A stretch of 64,000 bases of DNA from NCBI GenBank assembly GCA_022841245.1, contig JALHRW010000001.1:33869-97868 (forward strand). The letters run 5' to 3'. The position numbers and the translations under genes are program-made. The notes below the pieces were generated by a model, which had not been told where the DNA came from, did not search any database, and worked only from the letters and a program-made list of their open reading frames with translations. Below are positions 19,565-28,600 of this stretch, piece after piece (position 1 is the stretch's first letter; each line of letters opens with the position of its first letter). The DNA is from Planctomycetota bacterium (GTDB taxonomy: Bacteria; Planctomycetota; UBA11346).

Positions 19565-20145
19565 AGGCCCCCGCTGCGCAGCACGCGGTCGACCACGCTG
19601 GCCAGGGGCTTGCTCTCGGCCGGCCCGTAGCTGGCCCAGTAGACGTCGACGCGCACCTCGACCAGGCGCGTGGTGTCGTTCAACCGGTCGCTGGCCAGCG
19701 ACTGTTCGCGGCGTTCGACGTAGTAGCCGTTGAGCCAGCCGGAAGCGCAGCCGGGGGCGGGGGTGCCGGCGGTGAACAGGCCGGCGTTGTTGGCCTTGGG
19801 ATCGGCCATGTCGTAGACCACGACCGGGGCGGCGGAAGTGACGTCCCAGCCGGTGTACGACCAGACCGGCGTCGCCGTGCCGTCACTGGCGTTCCAGGTG
19901 GCGCCGGTCCTGCTCCAGGTCCACGGTGTGCTCTGCCCGGTGAGCGGATCCGAGGTGACGCCGAGCGGCAGGGGGTCCTTGAGCACGGTCATGGCGGTGG
20001 CCCACGCCGAGGCCTCGGCCTGGGCGGAGGCCGCGGTGCGCACGCCGAAGAGGAAGACGCCGATCACCGACATCGTCCCCACCGCGAAGAGCAGAATGCA
20101 GGCGAGGATCTCGACCAGGGTGAAGGCGCGGTGGCGTGCGGTCAT
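19561..20145 (-). CDS. prepilin-like protein (cassette protein B-like)
   Basis: Start set at MTARHRAFTLVEILACILLFAVGTMSVIGVFLFG within ORF 19561..20310; 4-bp overlap with the upstream gene. Confidence 0.75.
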   Translation of the reverse strand: MTARHRAFTLVEILACILLFAVGTMSVIGVFLFGVRTAASAQAEASAWATAMTVLKDPLPLGVTSDPLTGQSTPWTWSRTGATWNASDGTATPVWSYTGWDVTSAAPVVVYDMADPKANNAGLFTAGTPAPGCASGWLNGYYVERREQSLASDRLNDTTRLVEVRVDVYWASYGPAESKPLASVVDRVLRSGGL

Positions 20146-21578
20146 TTCAGCCACACTTGCCTCTCGCTGAGCATGGTCGGGGTGACGAAGTCGGTGATCG
20201 GCCGGCCCTGGACCGCGCCCCGGCCCTGACCGAAGCCGCCCAGGACGCTGCCGTCGAGGTGGCGGTCGGCGGGGAAGTTCACCTGCATGTTGCCGGCGTT
20301 GCGCCACCACGTGGCCGCGGGCGGGAAGGTGGTCAGGCCCTGCAGGTGATCGCTGCGCGACACCGCGATCACGCGCACCTCGCCGAGGCGGGTGACGAAG
20401 ACGCGGTACAGCGGCGAGATCGAGGCAAGCGCGGCTTGCGCGGTGTCGAAGCGGTCGTTGTCGTCCAGGCTATCTGGCGCGATGGTGATGAACCAGCCGC
20501 CGCTGTCCTGGTCGAAGTTGCCGGCTTCGGCCTGGGTGTGCTGGTTGACATCGCCGCTGTAGGTAGCGAGCCCGCTGCCGTTGCAGCGGTCGTTGGCGCC
20601 GCGCAGGAAGGCCGGTCCGGCAGCGGTGTTCTTGCCGTTCCACAGGTAGGGGCTGTGCCGTCCCGGCATCCAGTTGCCCCAGCGCACCTCGCCGGTGCTG
20701 AGGAAGACGAGCGAGCAGTCGCGCCAGGCGGCGTCGATCAGCGGACGTGGGGTCCCGGCGGTGTAGAGGACATCGCCGGAGGGCTGGTTGGGGATGGTGA
20801 GCGCCTCGTTGCAGCGGTAGTTGGTCTGCCCCACATCCCAATGCGCGAGGCTGCGGGTGGCGGTGTGCTCGCAGGTGGTCGGTCTGGGATCCCGGATGCC
20901 GATCGGGACAGTGCCGGTGGCGGTCGTGACGATGGTGCGATCCATGCCCCAGTAGAAGAAGCCGCTGCCGTCGACCGTCGGATCGTAGCCGCCCCACGGC
21001 CACAGGCGCTTGTTCACCGCATCGTACCAGCCGAACCATGGGCGCGGATAGGAATCGTGCGCCGACACGCCGCGGTACGCCCCCGAGATGTCGGTGATGT
21101 CGCCGTAGTCCATGTCGCTCAGGGCGAGGAGGCGCGCTTTGCCCGCCGGCAGCACATGCGCCTCATCAGCCCAGGCGCGATCGATCAATTCAGCGGTCTC
21201 GAACAGCGAGTGCGGCTTGAAGTTGTAGCCGGCGGCTGCGATCGCCGGCAGATCGTCGTATATCTGCGGTCGATCGGCGGTGTCGGCGGTGCCCGGCCCC
21301 AGGATGCGGTACCAGTGGCCACCGGAACGGTTGTTGAGCACGAGCCCGCTGCTGCCCGGCTTGTTCTGGATGTGGAAGACCACGGCGTGCACCGTCTTGC
21401 GCTCCATCGCCAGGGCGCGGGCCCGGCGGCATGTGGCCGCCAGCTCGTCAGCCGCGGCCTTCACCGCCTGCCGGCGCACATCGGTCTTGGCGAAGTCGTA
21501 GCTCACCATGCCCATGAGCAGGGCGATGATGCCGATGACCACCAGCAGCTCGATCAGGCTGAAGCCGAGGCGATTCAC
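20142..21578 (-). CDS. prepilin-like protein (cassette protein D-like)
   Basis: 'MNRLGFSLIELLVVIGIIALLMGMVSYDFAKTDVRRQAVKAAADELAATCRRARALAM'. Confidence 0.78.
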   Translation of the reverse strand: MNRLGFSLIELLVVIGIIALLMGMVSYDFAKTDVRRQAVKAAADELAATCRRARALAMERKTVHAVVFHIQNKPGSSGLVLNNRSGGHWYRILGPGTADTADRPQIYDDLPAIAAAGYNFKPHSLFETAELIDRAWADEAHVLPAGKARLLALSDMDYGDITDISGAYRGVSAHDSYPRPWFGWYDAVNKRLWPWGGYDPTVDGSGFFYWGMDRTIVTTATGTVPIGIRDPRPTTCEHTATRSLAHWDVGQTNYRCNEALTIPNQPSGDVLYTAGTPRPLIDAAWRDCSLVFLSTGEVRWGNWMPGRHSPYLWNGKNTAAGPAFLRGANDRCNGSGLATYSGDVNQHTQAEAGNFDQDSGGWFITIAPDSLDDNDRFDTAQAALASISPLYRVFVTRLGEVRVIAVSRSDHLQGLTTFPPAATWWRNAGNMQVNFPADRHLDGSVLGGFGQGRGAVQGRPITDFVTPTMLSERQVWLK

Positions 21579-22792
21579 TGCAGCCCCTTGTTGTAGGACA
21601 GCACCGATATGTTATCGGCGTTCTGCGGGTCGCTGCGCATGGCGCTGAACAGGCCGTTGCGACCCGGGCTCCACAGTTCGAATTCCAGGGCGTAGGGCCT
21701 GGCCGCGGTGCTGCGGACATCCGAGGCGATTGCCCCGGTCACGGCCCGGCCTTTCGGCCCCATGCCGTAGTCCAGCTCGTCGAGGATGGTGAGGTTGCTG
21801 GTCGAGAAGGCCCGGGCCCCGGGGCTGACGGTGCAGACGTAGACCAGCGCATGGCCGTAGGGATCGAGGATGGTCTGGCCGCTGGCATCGATGTCGCCCT
21901 TGGCCGAGGTTGCGCTGCGCCGGCGCAGCGTTTCGCTGAGGTACTCGCCGCGCCAGCCGGACGCCTTGGCCGCCGCTGCGCCCAGCGCCGGGCCGCGGCT
22001 GTCGTCGCCCAGCGCGCCGCGCTTGTTGTAGGGCCGGTACTCGTACCGACTGAAGGTGTTGTAGCACAGGGTGGTGTAGCGGGCGTCGAGCTTCGGCCGC
22101 AGCGCCTTGTCGGCCGGCAGCGCCGGATCGAGCCCCTCCGGGGCGAGGGTCGGCAGCTGGCCGGAGAGGTAGCGCAGCAGGGTGATCTCGCTGGCCAGGC
22201 GGGTCAGCGTGGAGGCGGAGAGGATGGCCGTGCCGCCGTCGCTGTTGGCCGGCGGGTTGATGCTGGGCAGGTGGCTGGCGGCCCCGCCGTTGAGCAGGAA
22301 GTGGCTGTTGGGCCTGCTGATCAGCGGGACGTTGCCGTTGTTCTCGTTCAACAGGATGTTGCTGCGGTAGCCGGCGACGCCGGTGAATTCAGCGCGGAAC
22401 GCATGCGTCCCGTCCAGGCCGGCGACGCCGACGTTGCGCCCGTTGATGAAGGCGAAGGCGTTGCCGATGGTGGTGAGGTCGCTCTGCATGTCCGTCAGGT
22501 AGGTGGCGCGTTCGGCCGCGTCGGCCGGCTTCCAGGCTAGGCGCCGACCGAGATCGTTGCTCCACTGCGTCGGATCGGCATGGGCGTTGGTCAGGTCGGT
22601 GTTCCACGGATAGGTGCCGATCTCGCTGCGGAACTGGCGCAGGGCCTGGTCCACCTTCATCAGCAGGGCGCGGGTGTTGGTCTCCAGGGCCTTGCGCTGG
22701 GCGATGCCCATCACCGAGGTCAGCATGGCGCTGAGCAGGGCCAGGATCGCGATCACGATCAGCAGCTCGATCAGCGTGAAGCCGCGGTTCAT
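21575..22792 (-). CDS. type II secretion major-pseudopilin (GspG-like) protein
   Basis: 'MNRGFTLIELLIVIAILALLSAMLTSVMGIAQRKALETNTRALLMKVDQALRQFRSEIGTYP'; first gene of the operon. Confidence 0.82.
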   Translation of the reverse strand: MNRGFTLIELLIVIAILALLSAMLTSVMGIAQRKALETNTRALLMKVDQALRQFRSEIGTYPWNTDLTNAHADPTQWSNDLGRRLAWKPADAAERATYLTDMQSDLTTIGNAFAFINGRNVGVAGLDGTHAFRAEFTGVAGYRSNILLNENNGNVPLISRPNSHFLLNGGAASHLPSINPPANSDGGTAILSASTLTRLASEITLLRYLSGQLPTLAPEGLDPALPADKALRPKLDARYTTLCYNTFSRYEYRPYNKRGALGDDSRGPALGAAAAKASGWRGEYLSETLRRRSATSAKGDIDASGQTILDPYGHALVYVCTVSPGARAFSTSNLTILDELDYGMGPKGRAVTGAIASDVRSTAARPYALEFELWSPGRNGLFSAMRSDPQNADNISVLSYNKGLQ

Positions 22793-22840
22793 CGGCTCGG
22801 TGCAGCGTGGATAAGTGGGCCAGGCATTACGCTTGTAAAA

Positions 22841-22850
22841 CTAACGTTAG
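22841..22850. promoter_or_regulatory. LacI-type operator CTAACGTTAG (site 1)
   Basis: Perfect 10-bp palindrome in the divergent region between the pseudopilin operon and the LacI gene; the identical core recurs at 25632-25641. Confidence 0.65.
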
Positions 22851-22894
22851 CGCTAAGCTTGTCAATCTGAGCAGGAAGGATACCATCAGGCTGT

Positions 22895-23896
22895 ATGAAG
22901 AAGGCCACGCTGCGCGATGTCGCCACCCAGGTCGGACTCCATCCGGTCACCGTATCCCGCATGCTCGGCGGCACCTATGCCGGCAGTGCCGAGACGACCG
23001 AGCGCGTCCGCCGGGTGGCCGAGGAACTGGGCTATCGCACCAGCATCTTCGCCAAGGCGATGCGTGGCCGTTCGCTGCCCTTCGTGCTGCTCAGCGGCAA
23101 TCTCGATCCGTATTCGATGAGCTACATGCGCGTGCTGGAGGGCCTGCTCCAGGAGCATGGACTGGCCCTGCAGGTGGTTCTCGACCGCAATCAATTGCCG
23201 GAGATGATCGAGCGCATCAACCCGGTGGCGACGGTGCTGCTGTGGGGGGAATTGGAGGCGCATCTCCAACATCTGTACACCCGTCCGGACGTCATCGCGC
23301 TGCACGTCGAGATGCCGGCCGGCCTAGCCGCCCGCTGCTTCAGGCTGCAGATGGACTTCGGCGCCGGGTTCGCCGACCTCGCCCGTCATCTGCACGGCAA
23401 GGGCCACCGACGCTGCGTCTTCCTGACCTGCGATGATCTCGATCAACAGCCGATGTACCATGAGCGTCGGGTGCGCTTCACCGACACCCTGTGCGGGCTC
23501 GATCCGTCCGCCCGGGTTCAGGTCCTCAGCCTGCCGCGCCTCGACGCGCTGCCGGACATGCTGAACGCCGTGTTCGCTCCTAGCGGCCGGCCGACCGCCT
23601 TAGTCTGCCTGGGCGACATGATCGCGTGGCAGGCGGTCTACCACTTCTGTCAGATCGGTGTGCGTGTGCCGCATGACGTCTCGGTCACCGGCAGCGACGG
23701 CATCCCGCTGCTCCATCACTGCCCGCGCCTGACCACGGTGCATGTCGACCACGATGCCGTCGCCCTGCAGATCGTACGTTGGATCACCGGCAGCATCGCT
23801 CCGGCCAAGGAGCACAAGCAGGACGCGGTGGCGGAATACCGCCGTTTGCCCTGCTTCATCCACCAGGACGCCTCGGTGGCGCCCCCTCCACCATAA
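22895..23896 (+). CDS. LacI-family transcriptional regulator
   Basis: 'MKKATLRDVATQVGLHPVTVSRMLGGTYAGSAETTERVRRVAEELGYR' HTH; ligand-binding C-terminal domain; purine-rich AGGAAGGA upstream. Confidence 0.93.
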   Translation: MKKATLRDVATQVGLHPVTVSRMLGGTYAGSAETTERVRRVAEELGYRTSIFAKAMRGRSLPFVLLSGNLDPYSMSYMRVLEGLLQEHGLALQVVLDRNQLPEMIERINPVATVLLWGELEAHLQHLYTRPDVIALHVEMPAGLAARCFRLQMDFGAGFADLARHLHGKGHRRCVFLTCDDLDQQPMYHERRVRFTDTLCGLDPSARVQVLSLPRLDALPDMLNAVFAPSGRPTALVCLGDMIAWQAVYHFCQIGVRVPHDVSVTGSDGIPLLHHCPRLTTVHVDHDAVALQIVRWITGSIAPAKEHKQDAVAEYRRLPCFIHQDASVAPPPP

Positions 23897-23914
23897 GTCT
23901 GCCGCGGAAGTACT

Positions 23915-25243
23915 ATGCGCATGCTGATCGTCGCGCTGATGACCTTGACCCTTGTTGGCGGGGAGGTCGCACCCGTGGCGGGGGTCGACCCGAGCCGCGA
24001 CGAGCTCGCGCTGCTGCTGCTGCTGAACCAGCACCGCTCCACGCCGTCGCGCAGCACCATGTGGGTCGGCGAGCTGCGCAAGGCGAAGCAGGTGGAATGC
24101 GACGACCGCACCTGGGCCTGCTTCCATCAGGGCGGCAGCGCTCCGCCGCTGGTGCTCAACCCGATCCTGTGCGCGGTGGCGCGGGATCTGCTGAAGCAGG
24201 ACGTGAAACCGCCGGAGAAGGCTATCTACGACGTCCTGCCGGCGATGCGTGCGGCCGGCTACGGGAACTCCGCCAAGGCCATGACCATGTTCGCGACGGA
24301 TGCGCCGGATATTCCGCTCGCCTATGCCAGGACCCTGGTCCGCATCATCCGTGAGCGGGATGCCGGCGGCTTCCCCCTGGCGACGATGGCGATGGAGGAC
24401 GTGGTGCTGCCTGACTGGCGCGAAGTCGGTGTGGCTGTCGGCGGCAAGGATCGGTTGAACGCGGTCATCGTGCTGGGCCAGGGCACGGCCAAGAGCCATC
24501 TCGGCGGCGCCGTCTATGCCGATGCCGATCGCGATCTGGTCCATGATCCTGGCGAAGGCCGGGCCGGCATCACGGTGTCCTGCGGCACCGTCAGCATGAC
24601 CACTGGTGCCTCGGGTGCGTGGTGGCTGGCGGTGAACGATGCGGCGGCCGAGGTGTCGTTTGCGGGCGGTGGATTCCGCACCACCCGTCCGGTGGCCCAG
24701 GCGGCGAACGCCATCATCGACTGGCGTCTGCCGGATCCAGCCGACCTCAAGGCGGCCGACAGGCTGATCGGTGAGGCGACGAAGGCAGCGAAGCTGGGCG
24801 ACGTGGAGAAGATGCGGGTGCCACTCGCGGCCCTGCTGGCTGGGACCCGCATGTCCGCCCTTGATGATGCACGTTTGCAGCGGATCGAGGAACTGGTTGC
24901 ACCCATTCGAGGCGATTTCGATTCGGCATTGGACCGGATCATGGCGATGCTGGGCGACGAACCCGCTGAAGCGAAGAAGAAACTGGCCGACATCCAGCGT
25001 GCCTGGAAGGGGGCCATGCCCGCCTGGTTCAAGGAGGCGGACGCACTGATCAGGATGCGTCAGCAGGTGTATGCCGTGCTGGCGGCTCCGGAGGAGCAGC
25101 AGGCCAAGCTCGCCCAACCCGTGCTTAGGGGCTTGGCAAAGGGACAACTCGATTCCACCGAGCCGCGCTTCATGGCCCAGTATGCACAATGGCAGCAGCA
25201 GCTTCCGGCTGAGGCGGCTACGGAGAAGCCGAAGAAGCGGTGA
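23915..25243 (+). CDS. secreted CAP/SCP-like protein with SdrD-B-like segment
   Basis: Signal peptide; 'LLLLNQHR...LNPILCAVARDLL...REVGVAVGG'; 'LGGAVYADADRDLVHDPGEGRAGITVSCG'. Confidence 0.55.
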   Translation: MRMLIVALMTLTLVGGEVAPVAGVDPSRDELALLLLLNQHRSTPSRSTMWVGELRKAKQVECDDRTWACFHQGGSAPPLVLNPILCAVARDLLKQDVKPPEKAIYDVLPAMRAAGYGNSAKAMTMFATDAPDIPLAYARTLVRIIRERDAGGFPLATMAMEDVVLPDWREVGVAVGGKDRLNAVIVLGQGTAKSHLGGAVYADADRDLVHDPGEGRAGITVSCGTVSMTTGASGAWWLAVNDAAAEVSFAGGGFRTTRPVAQAANAIIDWRLPDPADLKAADRLIGEATKAAKLGDVEKMRVPLAALLAGTRMSALDDARLQRIEELVAPIRGDFDSALDRIMAMLGDEPAEAKKKLADIQRAWKGAMPAWFKEADALIRMRQQVYAVLAAPEEQQAKLAQPVLRGLAKGQLDSTEPRFMAQYAQWQQQLPAEAATEKPKKR

Positions 25244-25312
25244 TCGGCTGGTCGCCGATCCGCCACGCGTCCGAGCTGCCGCTGATGCGCCTGCTTTGCG
25301 CGATTTGTGTGC

Positions 25313-25430
25313 CTGGCCGCTGGCGTCGATGTCGCCCTTGGTCGAGGTCGCGCTGCGCCGGCGCAGTGTCTCGCTGAGGTACTTGCCGCGCCAACCGGCC
25401 GCCTTCTCTGCCGCTGCGCCCAGTGTCGGG
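25313..25430 (-). pseudogene. 118-bp duplicated fragment of the GspG-like gene
   Basis: Ungapped alignment to 21875-21992; minus-strand translation LGAAAEKAAGWRGKYLSETLRRRSATSTKGDIDASGQ versus LGAAAAKASGWRGEYLSETLRRRSATSAKGDIDASGQ. Confidence 0.85.
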
Positions 25431-25631
25431 TTGACGCGCGATGCTCGACCAGCTGCGAGGCGCTGCGCTGACCACCAAGTACCCATGTCCGGTGCACTGA
25501 CCGAGTGCGCCGGCGCCCCAGCGGGGGACCGTTCATAGCACGTGTTCGCGTATGGCGCCGCCCAACGACTGTCTGATTCACTGATGGCCCGCCATCGCCG
25601 CCATTCTTGACGCTGCACCAATCAGCCAAAA

Positions 25632-25641
25632 CTAACGTTAG
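25632..25641. promoter_or_regulatory. LacI-type operator CTAACGTTAG (site 2)
   Basis: AAAACTAACGTTAGTATATG; same 10-bp palindrome and AAAA flank as site 1, upstream of the FN3/GH2 operon. Confidence 0.65.
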
Positions 25642-25671
25642 TATATGAACACTATTGGCAGCGGAGGCTTC

Positions 25672-28600
25672 ATGTCTTGTCGCCCCTTCTTCCCGGCTCG
25701 TCGGATCCCCTGCTTGCCCGGGTGCATACTGGTCTTGCTGGCGACCGGGCTGGCAGCCGCCGACATCACGGTGAACTTCCCGAACGGGGACGAGAATCAG
25801 GTCTATGGCGTGGTCTACACGGGCTGGACCTCGACGGTGGCCGGCACGGTCGACCTGCAACTGCTGAAGGGGGGCGCCCTCTACCAGACCATGGCGACCG
25901 GGCAGTCGGCGAGCGGCACCTTCGTCTACACCCTGCCGGGCGACACCCAGATGGGCGAGGACTTCACGGTACGGGCCGTGCTGTCGACCGGCGCGAGCGA
26001 TACCAGTGATCGCGTATTCCGCATCTCCGGCAACGCCTACGAGAAGATTGTCCCGCTATCCGCCAGCGTCCAGGCCGCACCGGCCCAGATCACCCTAGCC
26101 TGGGGCGCGACCGGATCCGACAGCGGCACCAACAGCTTCACCGGCTACTCGGTGTACCGCCGCATTCCCGGGACGGTGAGCTGGGGCACTGCGTTGGTGA
26201 CCCTGGCGAACACGGCCACCGGCTGGAGCGACACAGCTGTGGCGACGGGTGTTCCCTATGAGTACCGGGTGCTGCGCTTCGGCGGTCTGCGCGGTTCGGC
26301 AGACGGTTTCATCCAGGCCGGACTCGACCTGCCGTTGACCGAGTCGCGTGGCACGGTGGTGCTGGCTGTCGAATCCGGACTGGCGACCGCCCTGGCTCCC
26401 GAGGTCGAGGCACTGCGGAATGATATGCGCGCCGATGGCTGGACCGTCGCGGACATCCAGGCCGCCGCCGTCCAGGTCGGAGCAACCGGCTATGCAGCGG
26501 CCGTCGCCGGGGTGAAGGCGCAGATCAGGGCTGCCTACGATGCCGATCCCTCCCGGGTGAAGCTGGTCTACGTGTTGGGCAATGTGCCGGTGCCATACTC
26601 TGGCCGCATCGTCCCCGACGGCCATTCTGGTGATCACCTGGGCGCCTGGCCCGCCGATGTCTATTATGGCGCCATGAGCGAGCCGTGGACCGACACGACG
26701 GTCAACTACACATCCACCGGAACCCGAAACGTCAATGTGCCTGGTGATGGGAAGTTCGACACCAGCACGCTGACCACCCAGATCGAACTCGGCGTCGGTC
26801 GGGTCGACCTGGCGCGGCTGCCCGTATTCTCGTCCAGCGGCGACGAGCTGGCACTGATCCGCGCCTATCTCACCAAGGCGCATGCCTTCCGCTGTCGCCA
26901 GCGGATCTTTCCGTCGACGGCGATGATCGATGACGAGTTCAAGACCTATGCTGAAGGTTTCGCCGGTTCGGCATGGCGGGGGTATTCGACCCTGGTCGGC
27001 CGGGCCAATGTCCGGGCTGCGCAATGGAATCCGACCCTCACCGCGACTCCGCACCTCCTCGCCTATGGAACTGGTGCCGGGGCCAATGGCGTGGTGTCCA
27101 ACGTGACGACCATCGAGGAGATCCAGCAGTACCGGCCGCAGGCGGTGTTCACCAGCCTGTTCGGCAGCTACTTCGGCGACTGGGACGGAGTCGACAACGT
27201 CCTGCGCGGCATCCTTGGACCCGGCGCCGGCCTGACCTGTTTCTGGTCGGGCAGGCCATATTGGCAGATGCATCAGCTGGCCACCGGTGCCACCTTCGGC
27301 GACCTGGCCAGGATCAATTTTAACGCCGACGGCACCAGCTACCCCAACTCGGGCGATTCGCAGCGCAAGGTCCACATCGCCCTGATGGGCGATCCCACCT
27401 TGCGCCTGCATCCGGTGGCCATGCCCGGCGCCGTCGTGGCCCGTGGCATGGCGGGCGGCATCGAACTGCGCTGGAACGCCTCCGCCGACGGCGCGGCGGC
27501 CGGCTACCACGTCTACCGGGCGGCCACGGCGGCGGGACCGTTCACCCGCCTGTCGGGCAGCTCCGCCACGGCCGGCAACCCCTCGGGATCGCCGCTGACC
27601 GCCTTGAGCTATGCAGATGGAATGGCCGGAAACGGAACGACCTGGACCTACCTGGTGCGGACGGTGAAACGTGAAGTGACCCCGAGCGGCACCTACTGGA
27701 ACCAGAGCGTCGGGGTCATGGCCACGGCAACCGCCGGGATGGCCACTCCCTTCGCCCCGACGGGGTTGACCGTGCGTGCAGCCTCGCGCAGCGCCTTCCA
27801 GTTGGCCTGGCAGGATCGGTCCTCGGACGAAACCTCCTTCGTGGTCGAACGCAGCGCCGGCTCGACAGGGACCTGGGCCACCGTCGCGACCCTGGCAGCC
27901 AACACCACCGCCTGGAACGACAGCGGCTTGGCCGCCGGCACCATCTATTGGTACCGCGTGCGCGCGGCCAACGCGGCCGGATCATCGGCCGCCTCGGCCT
28001 CCGCCGCAGATACTGGCACCCCAGGTGTGCTCAGCATGGTGGCCACCTACGTGAGTACCGACCGCAACGGCAGCGCGGTCACGGTCAGCGTGCAACGTAC
28101 CGGCGGCGACATCGACACGGTGCAGTGCTCCTTCACCGACGCCCAGATGACCGCGCTGGCGGGGACCGACTACGTCGCCTCCTCGGGTGTCCTCACCTGG
28201 GGGCACCGCGACAGTTCGCTGCGCACCATCACCTTCAGCCTGCCCCCCAGGCCGCTGCCGCGCCTCGACGCAGCATTCCGCGTCACCATCTCAGCGCCGA
28301 CAAACGGCGCCGTGCTGGGGACGCAGAAGTGGACCCAAATCCTCCTGGTGAACAGCGATGCCAATGTCCTGCCGGCCGGCTGGAGTTCGGAGATGCTGTC
28401 GGGACTTGCGGCGAGCGGGGCCGCGCGCTGGGACGGCAGCGCTTTCAGCGTCTCCTCGGATTCGCGCAAGAACCTGGACATGTCACGCTTCGCATATCGG
28501 ACGATTAGCGGGGACTTCGACTTCCGCATGCGCGTCCTGCGACTGGACGGGACCATGTATGGTGGCAATTGCATGGCGATGGTCCGGGCCGACCTGACCG

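Noticed and set aside
23600-25621. 673-aa minus-strand ORF
   Set aside because: Overlaps LacI and CAP-like genes on the plus strand; only its 25313-25430 part is meaningful, as a pseudopilin fragment.
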